Below are positions 37,427-46,058 of a stretch of 64,000 nt of DNA, piece by piece. Within the stretch, counting starts at the first letter, position 1. Every line of letters begins with the position of its first letter. The stretch is taken from the NCBI GenBank assembly GCA_963788585.1, contig CAWBHA010000006.1, positions 248,001 to 312,000 of the forward strand, read 5' to 3'. The translations under genes were made by a program, and so were the position numbers. The stretch comes from Bog-473 sp963788585 (GTDB lineage Bacteria; Actinomycetota; Acidimicrobiia; Acidimicrobiales; RAAP-2). The notes below the pieces were generated by a model. The model saw only the letters and a list, made by a program, of their open reading frames with translations, did not search any database and was not told where the DNA came from.

Positions 37427-37918
37427 AGCTCTCGCCTCGGCACGCGTGTAATAGCGGAGGCGCTGACCCGCGACCGTGTCCCCTCCCCCAGCGCGCACGA
37501 CCCCAGTCGCAACCGCCACCGCGATACGCGGGCATGGTCGAAATCGGCGGCTCGGGCAATCCTCAACAACCCTCGGTATGTCGGGCGCCAGGTCTGGAAC
37601 CGGCAGCGTCGCGACGAGGAACTGATCAGTGTGGAAGATGTCGCAGCCGGCTATCGGTCGCGGCTCAAGTGGAATGACAGCTCCGCCTGGATCTGGTCGA
37701 CGGAGCAGACCCACGAACCCCTGATGTCCTCGGAGGACCTCGCCGCGGCGCAACACCAGATGGCCATCGGGATGCACCGACCCACGCCGTTGAAGGGAAA
37801 GCGCACCGCAAGGTCCTATGCACTCTCCGGCCGGATTTTCTGCACCTGCCACGATGATCCGAGGCGCATGCAGGGCACGCACGCCCACGAGACGGCGCGG
37901 TGGGAACGACCATCAACG
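37427..37918 (+). pseudogene. Remnant of a serine recombinase (Recombinase domain)
   Basis: The frame encodes only the DNA-binding Recombinase domain: AEALTRDRVPSPSAHDPSRN, AWSKSAARAILNNPRYVGRQ, VWNRQRRDEELISVEDVA, then the start of the zinc-ribbon-like part (LSGRIFCTCHDDPRRMQGT) where Cys spacing is lost. The N-terminal resolvase catalytic domain with its Ser is missing, and the C-terminus breaks off. Large serine recombinases of this type drive integration of phages and other elements. This is a dead fragment. Confidence 0.8.
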
Positions 37919-38145
37919 TGACCAGGGTCAGACTAAGAACCCCGAACGCACACCGGACCATCACAACCCCTCAAATCGAAGCTCCTCGATCAATCCTCCA
38001 CCTTCGGCCCCGTCCGGTCAATCATCATCCAGGATCTCGATTTCGCCGACGATTCGGCGTATCTCTTCACGACAGGCGTCAGCTCTCCGCCGACTGGCGC
38101 GACGGTTGGTTTCCTAGGTCGTGGTGGTCTATGAGATGGGCCGCA

Positions 38146-38196
38146 GAGTGCCCCCAGTGTTCGCCGGGTTGGGGGCCACCCTCCGGCACCTTCGGG
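38146..38196 (+). repeat. Palindromic repeat, copy 3
   Basis: GTGCCCCCAGTGTTCGCCGG then GTTGGGGG and CCACCCTCCGGCACC. CCCCCA/TGGGGG arms flank the core, with the GTG and CAC beyond. It precedes the GNAT gene at 38211 by 15 bases. Confidence 0.75.
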
Positions 38197-38210
38197 CTAG
38201 GTCTCCAACC

Positions 38211-38654
38211 ATGACAGGATCGAGCACGGTGGAATTAGTGCCCTTCGTTGAAGAACACCTCGATGGCGTGATTCGTCTGTGCGTTGCGGAAGGTTGGCCT
38301 TCCTTTGCCGAGGACCCAGAGCGGGCTATCCGCGTGCTGACCGCACCAGGGGTAACCACCGTCATCGCCATGGACAACGGACAGGTGGTCGGGTTCGCCG
38401 AGCTCCTCAGCGATGGTGAGCTCCAAGGCTTCTTGGCGAACTTGGCCGTTGACGAACGATTCCGCGGTCGAGGGACGGGACGAGCTTTGGTCATGGAGGC
38501 TCTACGTTTGGCCGGTGGCGAGCGGATTGATCTGCTCAGCGAAGACGAGGCCCTGGGGTTCTATGCGAGCTTCCCCAACTTCCAAAAGCCGGGGTTTCGC
38601 CTGTACCCATTCCACGATGCGAATGAGGCTCAGGGCAATGGGCCGCAGTGCTGA
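38211..38654 (+). CDS. GNAT acetyltransferase
   Basis: 147 residues from ATG 38211. The acetyl-CoA-binding motif A is VDERFRGRGTGRALVMEAL (Q/R-x-x-G-x-G/A), preceded by VIAMDNGQVVGFAELL and followed by FYASFPNFQKPGFRLYPF, typical of GNATs (YEKLGF position). The substrate is unknown. It is bracketed by repeat copies 3 and 4. Confidence 0.85.
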   Translation: MTGSSTVELVPFVEEHLDGVIRLCVAEGWPSFAEDPERAIRVLTAPGVTTVIAMDNGQVVGFAELLSDGELQGFLANLAVDERFRGRGTGRALVMEALRLAGGERIDLLSEDEALGFYASFPNFQKPGFRLYPFHDANEAQGNGPQC

Positions 38655-38657
38655 AGG

Positions 38658-38672
38658 CGGTGCCCCCGTTCG
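38658..38672 (+). repeat. Palindromic repeat, copy 4, left half (split by IS110)
   Basis: CGGTGCCCCCGTTCG begins three bases after the GNAT stop and breaks off at the IS110 end. The missing right half (CCGGGAAGGTGGG) is found at 40017. Confidence 0.7.
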
Positions 38673-38678
38673 ATGCTC

Positions 38679-39737
38679 CTATGGGCTGTCAAGCCCCAGT
38701 TTGTCTTGAGGTAGAAGACTGAAGACCTCACGGGCGACGTAGCGCTTGAGGCATCGCACCGCCTCCTTCTTGGTCAGGCCTTCGGTCCTGCGTCGATGGA
38801 TGTACTCGGTGGTTCGAGGGTCGTAGACCATGCGGGTGAGCACGATGTGCCACAGGGCCGAGTTGGCTTGACGATCACCGCTCCGGTTGAGGCGGTGCCG
38901 CTCGTTCTTGCCACTGCTGGCGTCGAGTGGTGAAGCTCCGCAGAGGTGGGCGAAGGCGGCCTCGTTGCGCAGCCGCCCCGGATTGTCGCCGGCCGCGACG
39001 AGGAGCGCCGAGGCAGCGTCGGTCCCGATGCCGAGAGTGGCGACGAGCTCGGGTGCGGTCTCTTTGACCAAGGGTTTGAGGACGGCGTCGAGCTCGGAGA
39101 TCTCCTCTTCGAGGGTGATGGCCCGGCGGGCCAGCATCCGCAGCGTGAACTTGGTGAGCGAGACGATGTCACGCTTGGCGCCGGGTCGATAGGCCGAGGC
39201 CCGCTCGAGCAGATTGAAGACGCTGAGGCCTCGGAGCTCGGTGCGGATGGGATCGGGGGCGGTCGAGACCAGGTTGCGCATCTGGTTGAGGGCCTGGGTC
39301 CGACCTTTGCGCGCTGATGACCTGGCCACCCGTAAAACCCGCATGGCTTCGACGTTTCCGTCCCTCGTCTTGGCCTCACCGCAGGCGTCACCCGAGAGGG
39401 CCGCCCGAGCAGCCGAGATGGCGTCTTGGGGATCGGACTTCCCCTTGCGTCGGCGACGCTGGCGATTGGGGCGGTCGACTTCGACGACCCTCACGTGCTC
39501 GGCCTGGAGGTGGCGGGTGAGCCCGGCGCCATAGGACCCCGTGCCTTCGACGCCGACCAGCTCGACGGGACCGAAGTCACTCAGCCAGCCAAGCAGCAAC
39601 TTGTAGCCGCGCTCGGTGGTGGCGAAGCTCTCGACGCCGAGCAGGGTGCCCCGCTCGTCTAAAGCTGCAGCTACATGGACGTCGAGGTGTGTATCGACGC
39701 CGCCGATGATGCTCCGTGCCAAAGTAGTCACTGTCAT
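38679..39737 (-). CDS. IS110-family transposase (intact)
   Basis: About 352 residues from ATG 39737 (the frame is open to 39791). The N-terminal DEDD RuvC-like domain shows GGVDTHLDVHVAA, VEGTGSYG and KSDPQDAISAARAA; the C-terminal Tnp domain has LGIGTDAASALLVAAGDNPGRLRNEAAFAHLCG and the serine region SSGKNERHRLNRSGDRQANSALW. No stop or frameshift is seen. These recombinases work with a structured guide RNA encoded upstream. Confidence 0.92.
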   Translation of the reverse strand: MTVTTLARSIIGGVDTHLDVHVAAALDERGTLLGVESFATTERGYKLLLGWLSDFGPVELVGVEGTGSYGAGLTRHLQAEHVRVVEVDRPNRQRRRRKGKSDPQDAISAARAALSGDACGEAKTRDGNVEAMRVLRVARSSARKGRTQALNQMRNLVSTAPDPIRTELRGLSVFNLLERASAYRPGAKRDIVSLTKFTLRMLARRAITLEEEISELDAVLKPLVKETAPELVATLGIGTDAASALLVAAGDNPGRLRNEAAFAHLCGASPLDASSGKNERHRLNRSGDRQANSALWHIVLTRMVYDPRTTEYIHRRRTEGLTKKEAVRCLKRYVAREVFSLLPQDKLGLDSP

Positions 39738-40016
39738 CCCTTCGTTGGATTGGTTTGGGGATGACACCGCACCGAGCGGAACGACGGACAAGACAGCGAC
39801 GGGCCTGTGTGAGGCAAGCTCCTATGAGGTCACTCCGTCCGACCGGCAGGTGTCGAGTGGGTGACCGGGCCAGGCCGACGAATCGAACGAAAGACAGTCC
39901 CAAGGGACGTCAGCCGGGTTGCTGGAGTCAGACCTGGCCTGGGCACCCACCCACACGCTGATCGATCCGTTCACGAAATGGTGGATCACTCGAGCGGCCG
40001 ACTTCAATCCTCGCTG
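39738..40016 (-). ncRNA. Candidate bridge-RNA region of the IS110 element
   Basis: Non-coding leader of the IS110 transposase. On the transcribed strand it has CATAGGAGC (39818-39826), identical to the right-end terminus (38675-38683), and CGTTCGAT (39882-39889), identical to the other strand of the insertion junction at 38667-38674. Such matches to donor and target are what known IS110 bridge RNAs contain. The RNA itself is inferred. Confidence 0.4.
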
Positions 40017-40041
40017 CCGGGAAGGTGGGACAGTCCGGCAG
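40017..40041 (+). repeat. Palindromic repeat, copy 4, right half
   Basis: CCGGGAAGGTGGGACAGTCC followed by GGCA; joined to 38658-38672 it restores the family core. Confidence 0.65.
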
Positions 40042-40097
40042 CTATGGGGTAGGGGCGGCGACGTTGCAAGCTGAATCAGGCCGGACCAAGCTGGGGT

Positions 40098-40841
40098 GTG
40101 CCCGAAAACCGATTCGTCGGCGAGATCGCCAGAACCTATGACCAACCTGGGACGGGGATGTTCGCCGACGGCGTGCTCGAAGCGACCGTCGACTGTCTGG
40201 TCGAATTGACCGACGGCGGGGCGGCGATGGAGTTCGCCATTGGGACTGGCCGGGTCGCCGTCCCTTTGGCTGCCCGGGGTGTTTCGGTCTCCGGGATCGA
40301 GTTGTCCGCAGACATGCTCGACGTGCTGCGGTCGAAGCCCGAAGCGAGCGATATTTTGGCTGTCGAAGGCGACATGGCCGTGACATTCGTGGAGGGCGAG
40401 TTCTCCCTTGTGTACCTGGTCTTCAACACGATCCAGAACCTGACAACGCAGGACGAACAGGTGGCGTGTTTCGAAAACGCTGCCCGGCACCTCCGCCCCG
40501 GTGGCCGCTTTGTAATCGAGACCAGCGTGCCCGGTCTTCGCCAGTTGCCACTAGGCAATTCCGGTGTCGCGTTTGCCTTGACAGAGGACTACATCGGCAT
40601 CGACGACTTCAAGGACCGCACGCACAAGCAGATCTCCCGTTCTCGGCACTTCAACCGACTTCCTGACGGCAGCTTCATCGAATTCACGGCACCGTTCCGA
40701 TATGTGTGGCCGGCTGAGTTGGACCTGATGGCTCGGATCGCGGGAATGACGCTGGAACATCGATGGGAATGGTGGGATCGTTCGCCGTTCACAGGTGAGA
40801 GCCCTTGGCATGTCAGCGTGTGGCGTCTCCCGGTGGCTTAG
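40098..40841 (+). CDS. Class I SAM-dependent methyltransferase
   Basis: 247 residues from GTG 40098. Motif I is AAMEFAIGTGRVAVPLA (here E-F-A-I-G-T-G-R), motif II GIELSADML, then VEGDMA, LVYLVFNTIQNLTTQ and HLRPGGRFVIE, a typical small-molecule methyltransferase. The C-terminal FNRLPDGSFIEF and RYVWPAELDLMARIAG are common in this subfamily. The substrate is unknown. Confidence 0.85.
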   Translation: MPENRFVGEIARTYDQPGTGMFADGVLEATVDCLVELTDGGAAMEFAIGTGRVAVPLAARGVSVSGIELSADMLDVLRSKPEASDILAVEGDMAVTFVEGEFSLVYLVFNTIQNLTTQDEQVACFENAARHLRPGGRFVIETSVPGLRQLPLGNSGVAFALTEDYIGIDDFKDRTHKQISRSRHFNRLPDGSFIEFTAPFRYVWPAELDLMARIAGMTLEHRWEWWDRSPFTGESPWHVSVWRLPVA

Positions 40842-41130
40842 ATGCATGCAGACTGGATCGCGCCGGGCTCCTGCAAGTCGTGAGGGCCAGCCTGCCCTGT
40901 ACGCCGGATAGGAGGCAAACGGGAACTCAAGCTGTCGACTTACTGAGGTTTCAGCAAACGGTGTTCGGCTTGAGAGCGTTCATCGTCACCGAAGAGATCG
41001 GCCCACCTCACCTGTCACCGAGGCGTTCCTAGCCACTTCAGCTGCCAGAAGGCCCCATACGTCGGCCCGGTACGACACTTGGGCAGTCCAGTACGCCGGT
41101 CGTGTCACACTGACCGGACCGGAGGTACCA

Positions 41131-41559
41131 ATGTGCGGAGACCTAGACGGAGATCATGGTGACCAAGAGGTCGCCGTGGACGCCACCCTCGAGTCACTTC
41201 TGGTTGGGGTGGAAACATCGATCGACGAGTACTTGAACAATCCTTCCGTCGAATTACGGAAGGTGCTCTTGGCCACACTCGAGCGACTTGATCAACAGAT
41301 TGACGCAGGCGACCAGTACAAAGACAGCATCTCTTGGTCGGGGGCCTGGGGCTACTCCGATAAAGGATCGGTACTCGGAGAGACCAGCGACGCACCGATC
41401 GTCGAGGAGATCAGGGCATCAGAGTTGAGGGCCCAGACAGAGTTGGTCAAGGCTGCCAAACAGGAGGTCTCATTACCCACTGCTGACTCCATGACGGAGC
41501 TTCGCGCCGCCAAGGAAGCTCTTGTCGCACTGCGCGGCCAGATTCCCCCGGCTCAGTAG
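41131..41559 (+). CDS. Hypothetical acidic helical protein, 142 aa
   Basis: ATG 41131 with GGAGGT six bases upstream. The product is soluble, acidic and mainly helical (VDATLESLLVGVETSIDEYLN, LRKVLLATLERLDQQIDAG), with a Trp/Gly-rich loop (SWSGAWGYSDKG). No family recognised. It lies 290 bases after the methyltransferase with nothing recognisable between. Confidence 0.6.
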   Translation: MCGDLDGDHGDQEVAVDATLESLLVGVETSIDEYLNNPSVELRKVLLATLERLDQQIDAGDQYKDSISWSGAWGYSDKGSVLGETSDAPIVEEIRASELRAQTELVKAAKQEVSLPTADSMTELRAAKEALVALRGQIPPAQ

Positions 41560-41662
41560 AGGTCCCAACGCCAACAAATCTCGACAGATTCCTACCACGA
41601 TTGACCGGGTAGGGGTGGGCCTGTTCTGGCCAATATTGACGAACAAACAAGTGAGATCGGAA

Positions 41663-42205
41663 TTATCCGTAGCTCACCGTGCCCGTGCCGGTCACCTGTC
41701 CGATTGTAGCGCTCGGGTTGGCATTCATATTGCACTTGCCGTTCTTGAACGGCAGCGTGGCCGCGTAGCTGATCGTCACGTTCAAGCTGCCGGTGATTCC
41801 GGCGTACGCCTTGGTCCCGCTGATGACCGTGGCTGGATCAGTCGTCACGAACGTGAACGAACAGGTCGTGGCGTTCTCTGTAGTCGGCGGCGTGCTGTTG
41901 TTGCTCTGTGCCGCGTCGATCTTCTGCGTGTTGAAAAAGATCGTGCCCTTTTTCAAATAGAACAGCCGGTAGCCCGGATTCTGCTTCGACGTCTTCTTGC
42001 CGTTCGCCGTCGCACCGTACGACACACCGCTGTCACCAATCGCTCCGGTGAACACCACCCTGAAGCCGTTGCCGCCGCCAGCTCCGAGCGACGCCCACAG
42101 CTGTGTTGGGCCGCTCAGGGGCGTCGCTGCACCGGCTGTAGCCCCGATGAGCACCCCTCCAGCCAGTACCAGTCCCGCCACTGCCGCTTTGATCAATCGA
42201 TTCAT
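41663..42205 (-). CDS. Secreted hypothetical protein
   Basis: About 180 residues from ATG 42205 with GGAGGT four bases upstream. A clear signal peptide (MNRLIKAAVAGLVLAGG... ending near AGAATP) is followed by a Ser/Thr/Gly-rich beta-type domain (FRVVFTGAIGDSGVSYG, GYRLFYLKKGTIFFNT, GSLNVTISYAATLPFKNGKC) with two Cys. No family is recognised. It is probably an exported single-domain protein. Confidence 0.65.
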   Translation of the reverse strand: MNRLIKAAVAGLVLAGGVLIGATAGAATPLSGPTQLWASLGAGGGNGFRVVFTGAIGDSGVSYGATANGKKTSKQNPGYRLFYLKKGTIFFNTQKIDAAQSNNSTPPTTENATTCSFTFVTTDPATVISGTKAYAGITGSLNVTISYAATLPFKNGKCNMNANPSATIGQVTGTGTVSYG

Positions 42206-42330
42206 CTCCACCTCCCATTGGTGGTTGGTGATTACATCTCGTTGTGAGTTGACCGAACGTACAGGAGAGCCGGAGCGGACGCAATAGGCGTTTCATCCCG
42301 CCCATGACGAGCGGCCCGAGGAACAGTCGG

Positions 42331-42360
42331 CGGTGCCCCCATCCGCCGGGATGGGGGTGA
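42331..42360 (+). repeat. Palindromic repeat, copy 5
   Basis: CCCCCATCC (42336-42344) and GGATGGGGG (42349-42357) form a perfect 9-bp stem with a GCCG loop. The arm bases differ from other copies on both sides, so pairing is kept. Confidence 0.8.
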
Positions 42361-42414
42361 TTCGCGTCCGGCTCCACAAGCTGGAAGACCCTTGGGACCG
42401 CAGAGCCTTCTCGA

Positions 42415-43251
42415 TCACGCCAGATGCGCCTTCGCCGGGTGCTCGATCACGTGTCCCCAGTCGGTACCCGCCTCTTCCAGTGCCATCCTTCCGCCCCGGA
42501 GGCCAAAGAGACGTTTGGCTACAACGAGATAGACGACCACCGCCACGTTGATCACCAGAGCCCCGAGCCGCAACCAGGTAACACGCTGAGAGATCTCGTA
42601 GACCTCGATAGGGATGAACGTCCCCGTGGCCATCACTGTCAGGTACTCGGCCCATCGCCGCTCCAACCACAGACCCACCGCCTCGATCCCTTCGAGCACC
42701 GCGTATCCGATTGCGGCGACGAGCACCACTTCGAGGGTTCCGACCTTGAGGTGCGAGAGCTTGGAGAGGTTCGAGCTCAACAGGGGGTGTCCTGCCGGCG
42801 ACAGATTGCGCACCAGCCCCGCGGCCCAGCGGTGCACAGCTCCGTAGTCTGCCCACAGCACCACGGTGACCGCCGCCACGATCAGATACGCCAATACATG
42901 AAACACACGCTCGACGGCGATCAGGCGCACCACGATGGCCTGGTCGAGCTCAACGCCGCGGCGCGGCCGCGGCAACGTGTCGTCGTTGCCCAGCATCTCT
43001 GGTGCCCCAGGCCCAGGAACGTCGACTTCCAGCCACGCGTCACAGCGCAGGCAACGCCCCAGGCGCCCCTGGGGCCCGTTAATGCCAAGACGATCGTCAG
43101 GGTGGCCCGAGCGCAGTCGTTGGACATGGGCCGCAGGTATGACGTGACCGCGCATCGAGCACACCCATGTCTCGGTGCTCCATCTTTTGGGACGTAGTCG
43201 CGCCAAGGCACTCTGGGGCACGCTTAGATCGTGCCACCGTTTTGAACACAC
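42415..43251 (-). CDS. DUF2127-family membrane protein with N-terminal Cys motif
   Basis: 278 residues. A cytoplasmic N-terminal part has CSMRGHVIPA and CLRCDAWLEVDVPGPG, a possible zinc-ribbon. The membrane domain follows with VVRLIAVERVFHVLAYLIVAAV, a VGTLEVVLVAAIGYAVLEGIEAVGLWLERRWAEYLTV segment and QRVTWLRLGALVINVAVV, the DUF2127 pattern. The function is unknown. Confidence 0.82.
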   Translation of the reverse strand: MCSKRWHDLSVPQSALARLRPKRWSTETWVCSMRGHVIPAAHVQRLRSGHPDDRLGINGPQGRLGRCLRCDAWLEVDVPGPGAPEMLGNDDTLPRPRRGVELDQAIVVRLIAVERVFHVLAYLIVAAVTVVLWADYGAVHRWAAGLVRNLSPAGHPLLSSNLSKLSHLKVGTLEVVLVAAIGYAVLEGIEAVGLWLERRWAEYLTVMATGTFIPIEVYEISQRVTWLRLGALVINVAVVVYLVVAKRLFGLRGGRMALEEAGTDWGHVIEHPAKAHLA

Positions 43252-43342
43252 TGCGGACGAATGGCGCAGAGTTGAAGTCAGGCTGACGGTCCGTCAAAAT
43301 CGGCCGAGACTAGCGACCGTTGCAGTAGCTCAACCGCTTTCG

Positions 43343-43380
43343 TCCCACCTGTCCCCGTTCGCCGGACTTGCGACACCGCC
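43343..43380 (+). repeat. Palindromic repeat, copy 6
   Basis: CACCTGTCCCCGTTCGCCGG followed by ACTTGCGACACC. It lies in the divergent gap before the phosphotransferase; a diverged copy. Confidence 0.55.
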
Positions 43381-43450
43381 AAAATCGTTTCACAGCGGTA
43401 CCCTCTCGTTTCGTGAAGGTCCCTAGGGCTACGGCATTTCGGACAAGCTG

Positions 43451-44515
43451 GTGAAAGCCGTAGTGCACGACCCAGTTGAAGAGAATCTCTTGAGATTCCT
43501 TAGGTCGTACCTCGGCGACAAGACGCTCGACTATCGGGTGCGACCTCGACGCTTCGCACAAGGGATGTTCTCTGACGTGCGCTGCTTCACCCTGAACGGC
43601 GGACCCAAGGGATGGGCAACTCCGTTGGTGCTTCGCATGCTGCCCTTCGACGCAGATCCGGAACAGCCTTCTCTTGAGACAGTCGTACACAATGGGTTGG
43701 CGCGGGTCGGAATGCCAACCCCAGTCGTGCTGCTCAGCCATAATGGGGTTGAAGTACTCGGTCGCATGTTCATGGTGATGGAACTGCGGCCCGGTCGGCC
43801 GAGTCTCAAGGGTGTTCGTCCCGACGTCTTCGCGAGAGAACTTCCGAGACTATTGGTCAGGTGGCCAGCCGCCGTTGCCCAAATTGCCAGAGACCTCCAT
43901 GCGTGCCCAGCAGGATCGGTACTCGACGAAGCGGAGGCCTTCGGGATCAACCCGAGCAGACTCGCCGTAGAGCGCCATGTGCTCTTCGTGGAGGATCGTC
44001 TCTCGCGCTTGGGTGGTCTGGATATGACCCCTGCCCTCAAGTGGCTTCGTGATCACCTGCCTGCAGCCCCGGAGCGCCCCTCAGTCCTCCACGGTGACTT
44101 ATGGCCAGCCAATGTTTTGCAACATCGTGGGCGTCTGACGGGACTCGTCGACTGGGAGCGTGCAGCGATCGGTGATCCAGCACTCGACATTGGCTTTGCC
44201 AAGGTCGGACTGTCGCTACTTCCGGCACCCGTTCAGGTGCCAGCTCCGATCCGCCAAGGCATCACTGCCGCGGGACGTTCAATGGCCGCTCGACTCGAGG
44301 ATCAATACAACAGGCAATGTCCGCTGTCACCAGAACGAGTTCGGTACTATGAGGCCCTGCGTTGCGCCGTGGAGTTGGCGATCGTCGCCAGCCGACGCGC
44401 CTCCGACGAGCCAGGTTTCACCAGATCGGGGTGGTATCACGGACAAGACGCTCTGACGCGGCACTTCGGTGGAATCACCGGAACCCCGATACCACGGTTT
44501 GGATCCACCCCTTGA
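43451..44515 (+). CDS. Aminoglycoside-phosphotransferase-like kinase
   Basis: 354 residues. The catalytic loop is SVLHGDLWPANVL (H-G-D-x-x-x-x-N) and the metal-binding motif is LTGLVDWERAAIGDPALDI (D-W-E/D). The N-lobe has FAQGMFSDVRCFTL and VLRMLPF. The fold is that of APH/choline kinases. The target may be an antibiotic, sugar or other alcohol; resistance cannot be claimed. It is flanked by repeat copies 6 and 7. Confidence 0.85.
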   Translation: MKAVVHDPVEENLLRFLRSYLGDKTLDYRVRPRRFAQGMFSDVRCFTLNGGPKGWATPLVLRMLPFDADPEQPSLETVVHNGLARVGMPTPVVLLSHNGVEVLGRMFMVMELRPGRPSLKGVRPDVFARELPRLLVRWPAAVAQIARDLHACPAGSVLDEAEAFGINPSRLAVERHVLFVEDRLSRLGGLDMTPALKWLRDHLPAAPERPSVLHGDLWPANVLQHRGRLTGLVDWERAAIGDPALDIGFAKVGLSLLPAPVQVPAPIRQGITAAGRSMAARLEDQYNRQCPLSPERVRYYEALRCAVELAIVASRRASDEPGFTRSGWYHGQDALTRHFGGITGTPIPRFGSTP

Positions 44516-44607
44516 AATGATCTACCTAGGTCGAATCGGACAACGGGCTCGATCGCGGGGCGTGGCTATTAGCGACAACTCTATTCTGCTTTGGGCCAAC
44601 CAGCCTT

Positions 44608-44638
44608 CCCACCTGCCCCCGTAAGCCGGGACGGTGGG
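44608..44638 (+). repeat. Palindromic repeat, copy 7
   Basis: CCCACC (44608-44613) pairs with GGTGGG (44633-44638) around CCCCCGTAAGCCGGGA. It lies between the convergent phosphotransferase and GNAT genes. Confidence 0.75.
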
Positions 44639-44650
44639 ACGCCTCGCACT

Positions 44651-45205
44651 TCATCGATCGGCCTGAGTCCTTCGTTCGTATAGCGCGGCGTGCCAGATCT
44701 CGGCTTCGCCATCTATACCGCTAAGCACCACGTCGATCTCACCCTGAAGCAGGAACCCCAAAGACTCGTAATAGGCCCGCAGTCGCACATTCGAGGCCGG
44801 AGTATCGAGTCGTAACCAGTCTCGACCTTTATTGGTGACCGTTCTGTCCGCCCAGGTCAGCATCTCGACCCCGAATCCTGGTGCGACCTCTAGATTGGTA
44901 CAAAGCCGATGCACGTAGCCAGCATCAGGTGGTTGCTCCCCCCAGAACAATGGGTCCTCCCAAGACAGAGCAATCGTTCCAAGCACTGAGCCGTTTTCGA
45001 CCGCGACGTACGTCTCGCCACGAAGGACCGAGCGTTCGATCACGTCGATTGGGAAGGGATCCCACCATTGCCTGTAGCCAAGCGCAGCTGCTCGATGAAC
45101 GGCAGCCGAGAGCATTCGTTGCACCTCGGGAAGGTCGTCCTGTCGAGCAATGACGATGTCGATGCCGCTGGAGGTTGATCCGACAACCTCGTGGTTTCGG
45201 TCCAC
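44651..45205 (-). CDS. GNAT acetyltransferase
   Basis: About 184 residues; GTG 45205 is chosen because GAGG lies eight bases upstream, but longer starts exist up to 45283. The sequence IDIVIARQDDLPEVQRMLSAA, YVAVENGSVLGTIALSWEDP, YVHRLCTNLEVAPGFGVEML and RLDTPASNVRLRAYYESLGFLLQG is a standard GNAT layout with the YYESLGF motif. The substrate is unknown. Confidence 0.82.
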   Translation of the reverse strand: MDRNHEVVGSTSSGIDIVIARQDDLPEVQRMLSAAVHRAAALGYRQWWDPFPIDVIERSVLRGETYVAVENGSVLGTIALSWEDPLFWGEQPPDAGYVHRLCTNLEVAPGFGVEMLTWADRTVTNKGRDWLRLDTPASNVRLRAYYESLGFLLQGEIDVVLSGIDGEAEIWHAALYERRTQADR

Positions 45206-45357
45206 GACCACATCCTCGCACTCGCCGAGCTGGCCGTAACCTCCCGTACCTCGCCTACCCCAGCACGCCGGATCAGAGGCCACAAACTATCGCCACTGGT
45301 ACACAAATCGTCAGTAGCCTTGGCGTGTGTCGAGCAACCCTCCCACCGTGATGGCAT

Positions 45358-45921
45358 TTACGCCTTACTGGCCATGGCCGCCCAACCGAATTCGTTCGTC
45401 TTGACCTCGACGCCTCGGAACCCCACTGACACCAGGCGGTCCGGCAACTGATCCGGGTCGATCGGGTTGTAGGTATCGCCCTCGTGGCCCGCGGCAAGCT
45501 GGGGACTGGCCAAGCTGTCTCCGGCCACCAGGACGCCGCCTGGTCGGAGAACACGAAGCACCTCTGAGAGCAATCGATCCTGCAACTCTTGGGTCGCCAC
45601 GTGGTGGAGCATGGTGAAGCAGGCTGCGCCGCTAAAGCGGCTGTCGGGGAAGTCGAGGGCCGTGGCGTCACCAACGACGATCGTCACGGCAGCACTGCCA
45701 GCGAACCTTTCCTTCAGCATGGCCGCGAGCTCCTCGTCGATTTCGACTGCCGTCAGACTCGGGAGCCGTTCACCCAAGAGATCGGTGGTGGCCCCGTAGC
45801 CGGGTCCGACCTCCAGAACGTCGTCGCCCAGGTCAACGTCGCCTAATGCCCACGGGAGGATGGCGTCGCGCACCACCGCCCTCCACTCATCACTCCCGCA
45901 CTTCCTGTGGTTTTCGTTCAC
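45358..45921 (-). CDS. Class I SAM-dependent methyltransferase
   Basis: 187 residues from GTG 45921 (start VNENHRKCGSDEW, common for the family). Motif I is VLEVGPGYGATTDLL, motif II TAVEIDEELA, followed by VVGDATALDFPDSRFSGAACFTMLHHV and VLRPGGVLVAGDSL, the ubiE-like small-molecule methyltransferase type. The substrate is unknown. Confidence 0.85.
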   Translation of the reverse strand: MNENHRKCGSDEWRAVVRDAILPWALGDVDLGDDVLEVGPGYGATTDLLGERLPSLTAVEIDEELAAMLKERFAGSAAVTIVVGDATALDFPDSRFSGAACFTMLHHVATQELQDRLLSEVLRVLRPGGVLVAGDSLASPQLAAGHEGDTYNPIDPDQLPDRLVSVGFRGVEVKTNEFGWAAMASKA

Positions 45922-46058
45922 AGGGTAAGTCTGCCCGACCCCACTCGGTACGTGCCGATGCGGTCTGTCCATGTGAAGGGATGTCACCTGCCACCGGATC
46001 TGGGCACGTTCCGGCTTTCATGGGCGAGACTGCCTGAGTGCGAAGAGATCCGATCCGA

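Larger units (their letters stand above)
38673..40016 (-). mobile_element. IS110-family insertion sequence
   Basis: About 1,344 bases, bounded on both sides by the halves of one palindromic repeat (left half 38658-38672, right half 40017-40041). The transposase occupies almost all of the right-end side (only about six bases follow its stop), and about 280 bases precede it, the usual place of the IS110 guide (bridge) RNA. Ends are inferred from the repeat rejoining, so they may be off by a few bases. IS110 elements lack terminal inverted repeats, and I see none. Confidence 0.75.

Noticed and set aside
38675..39826. 9-base repeat GCTCCTATG as a target-site duplication of IS110
   Set aside because: One copy includes the transposase stop codon and the other lies inside the leader, about 190 bases from the end given by the repeat halves. 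A guide match explains it better.
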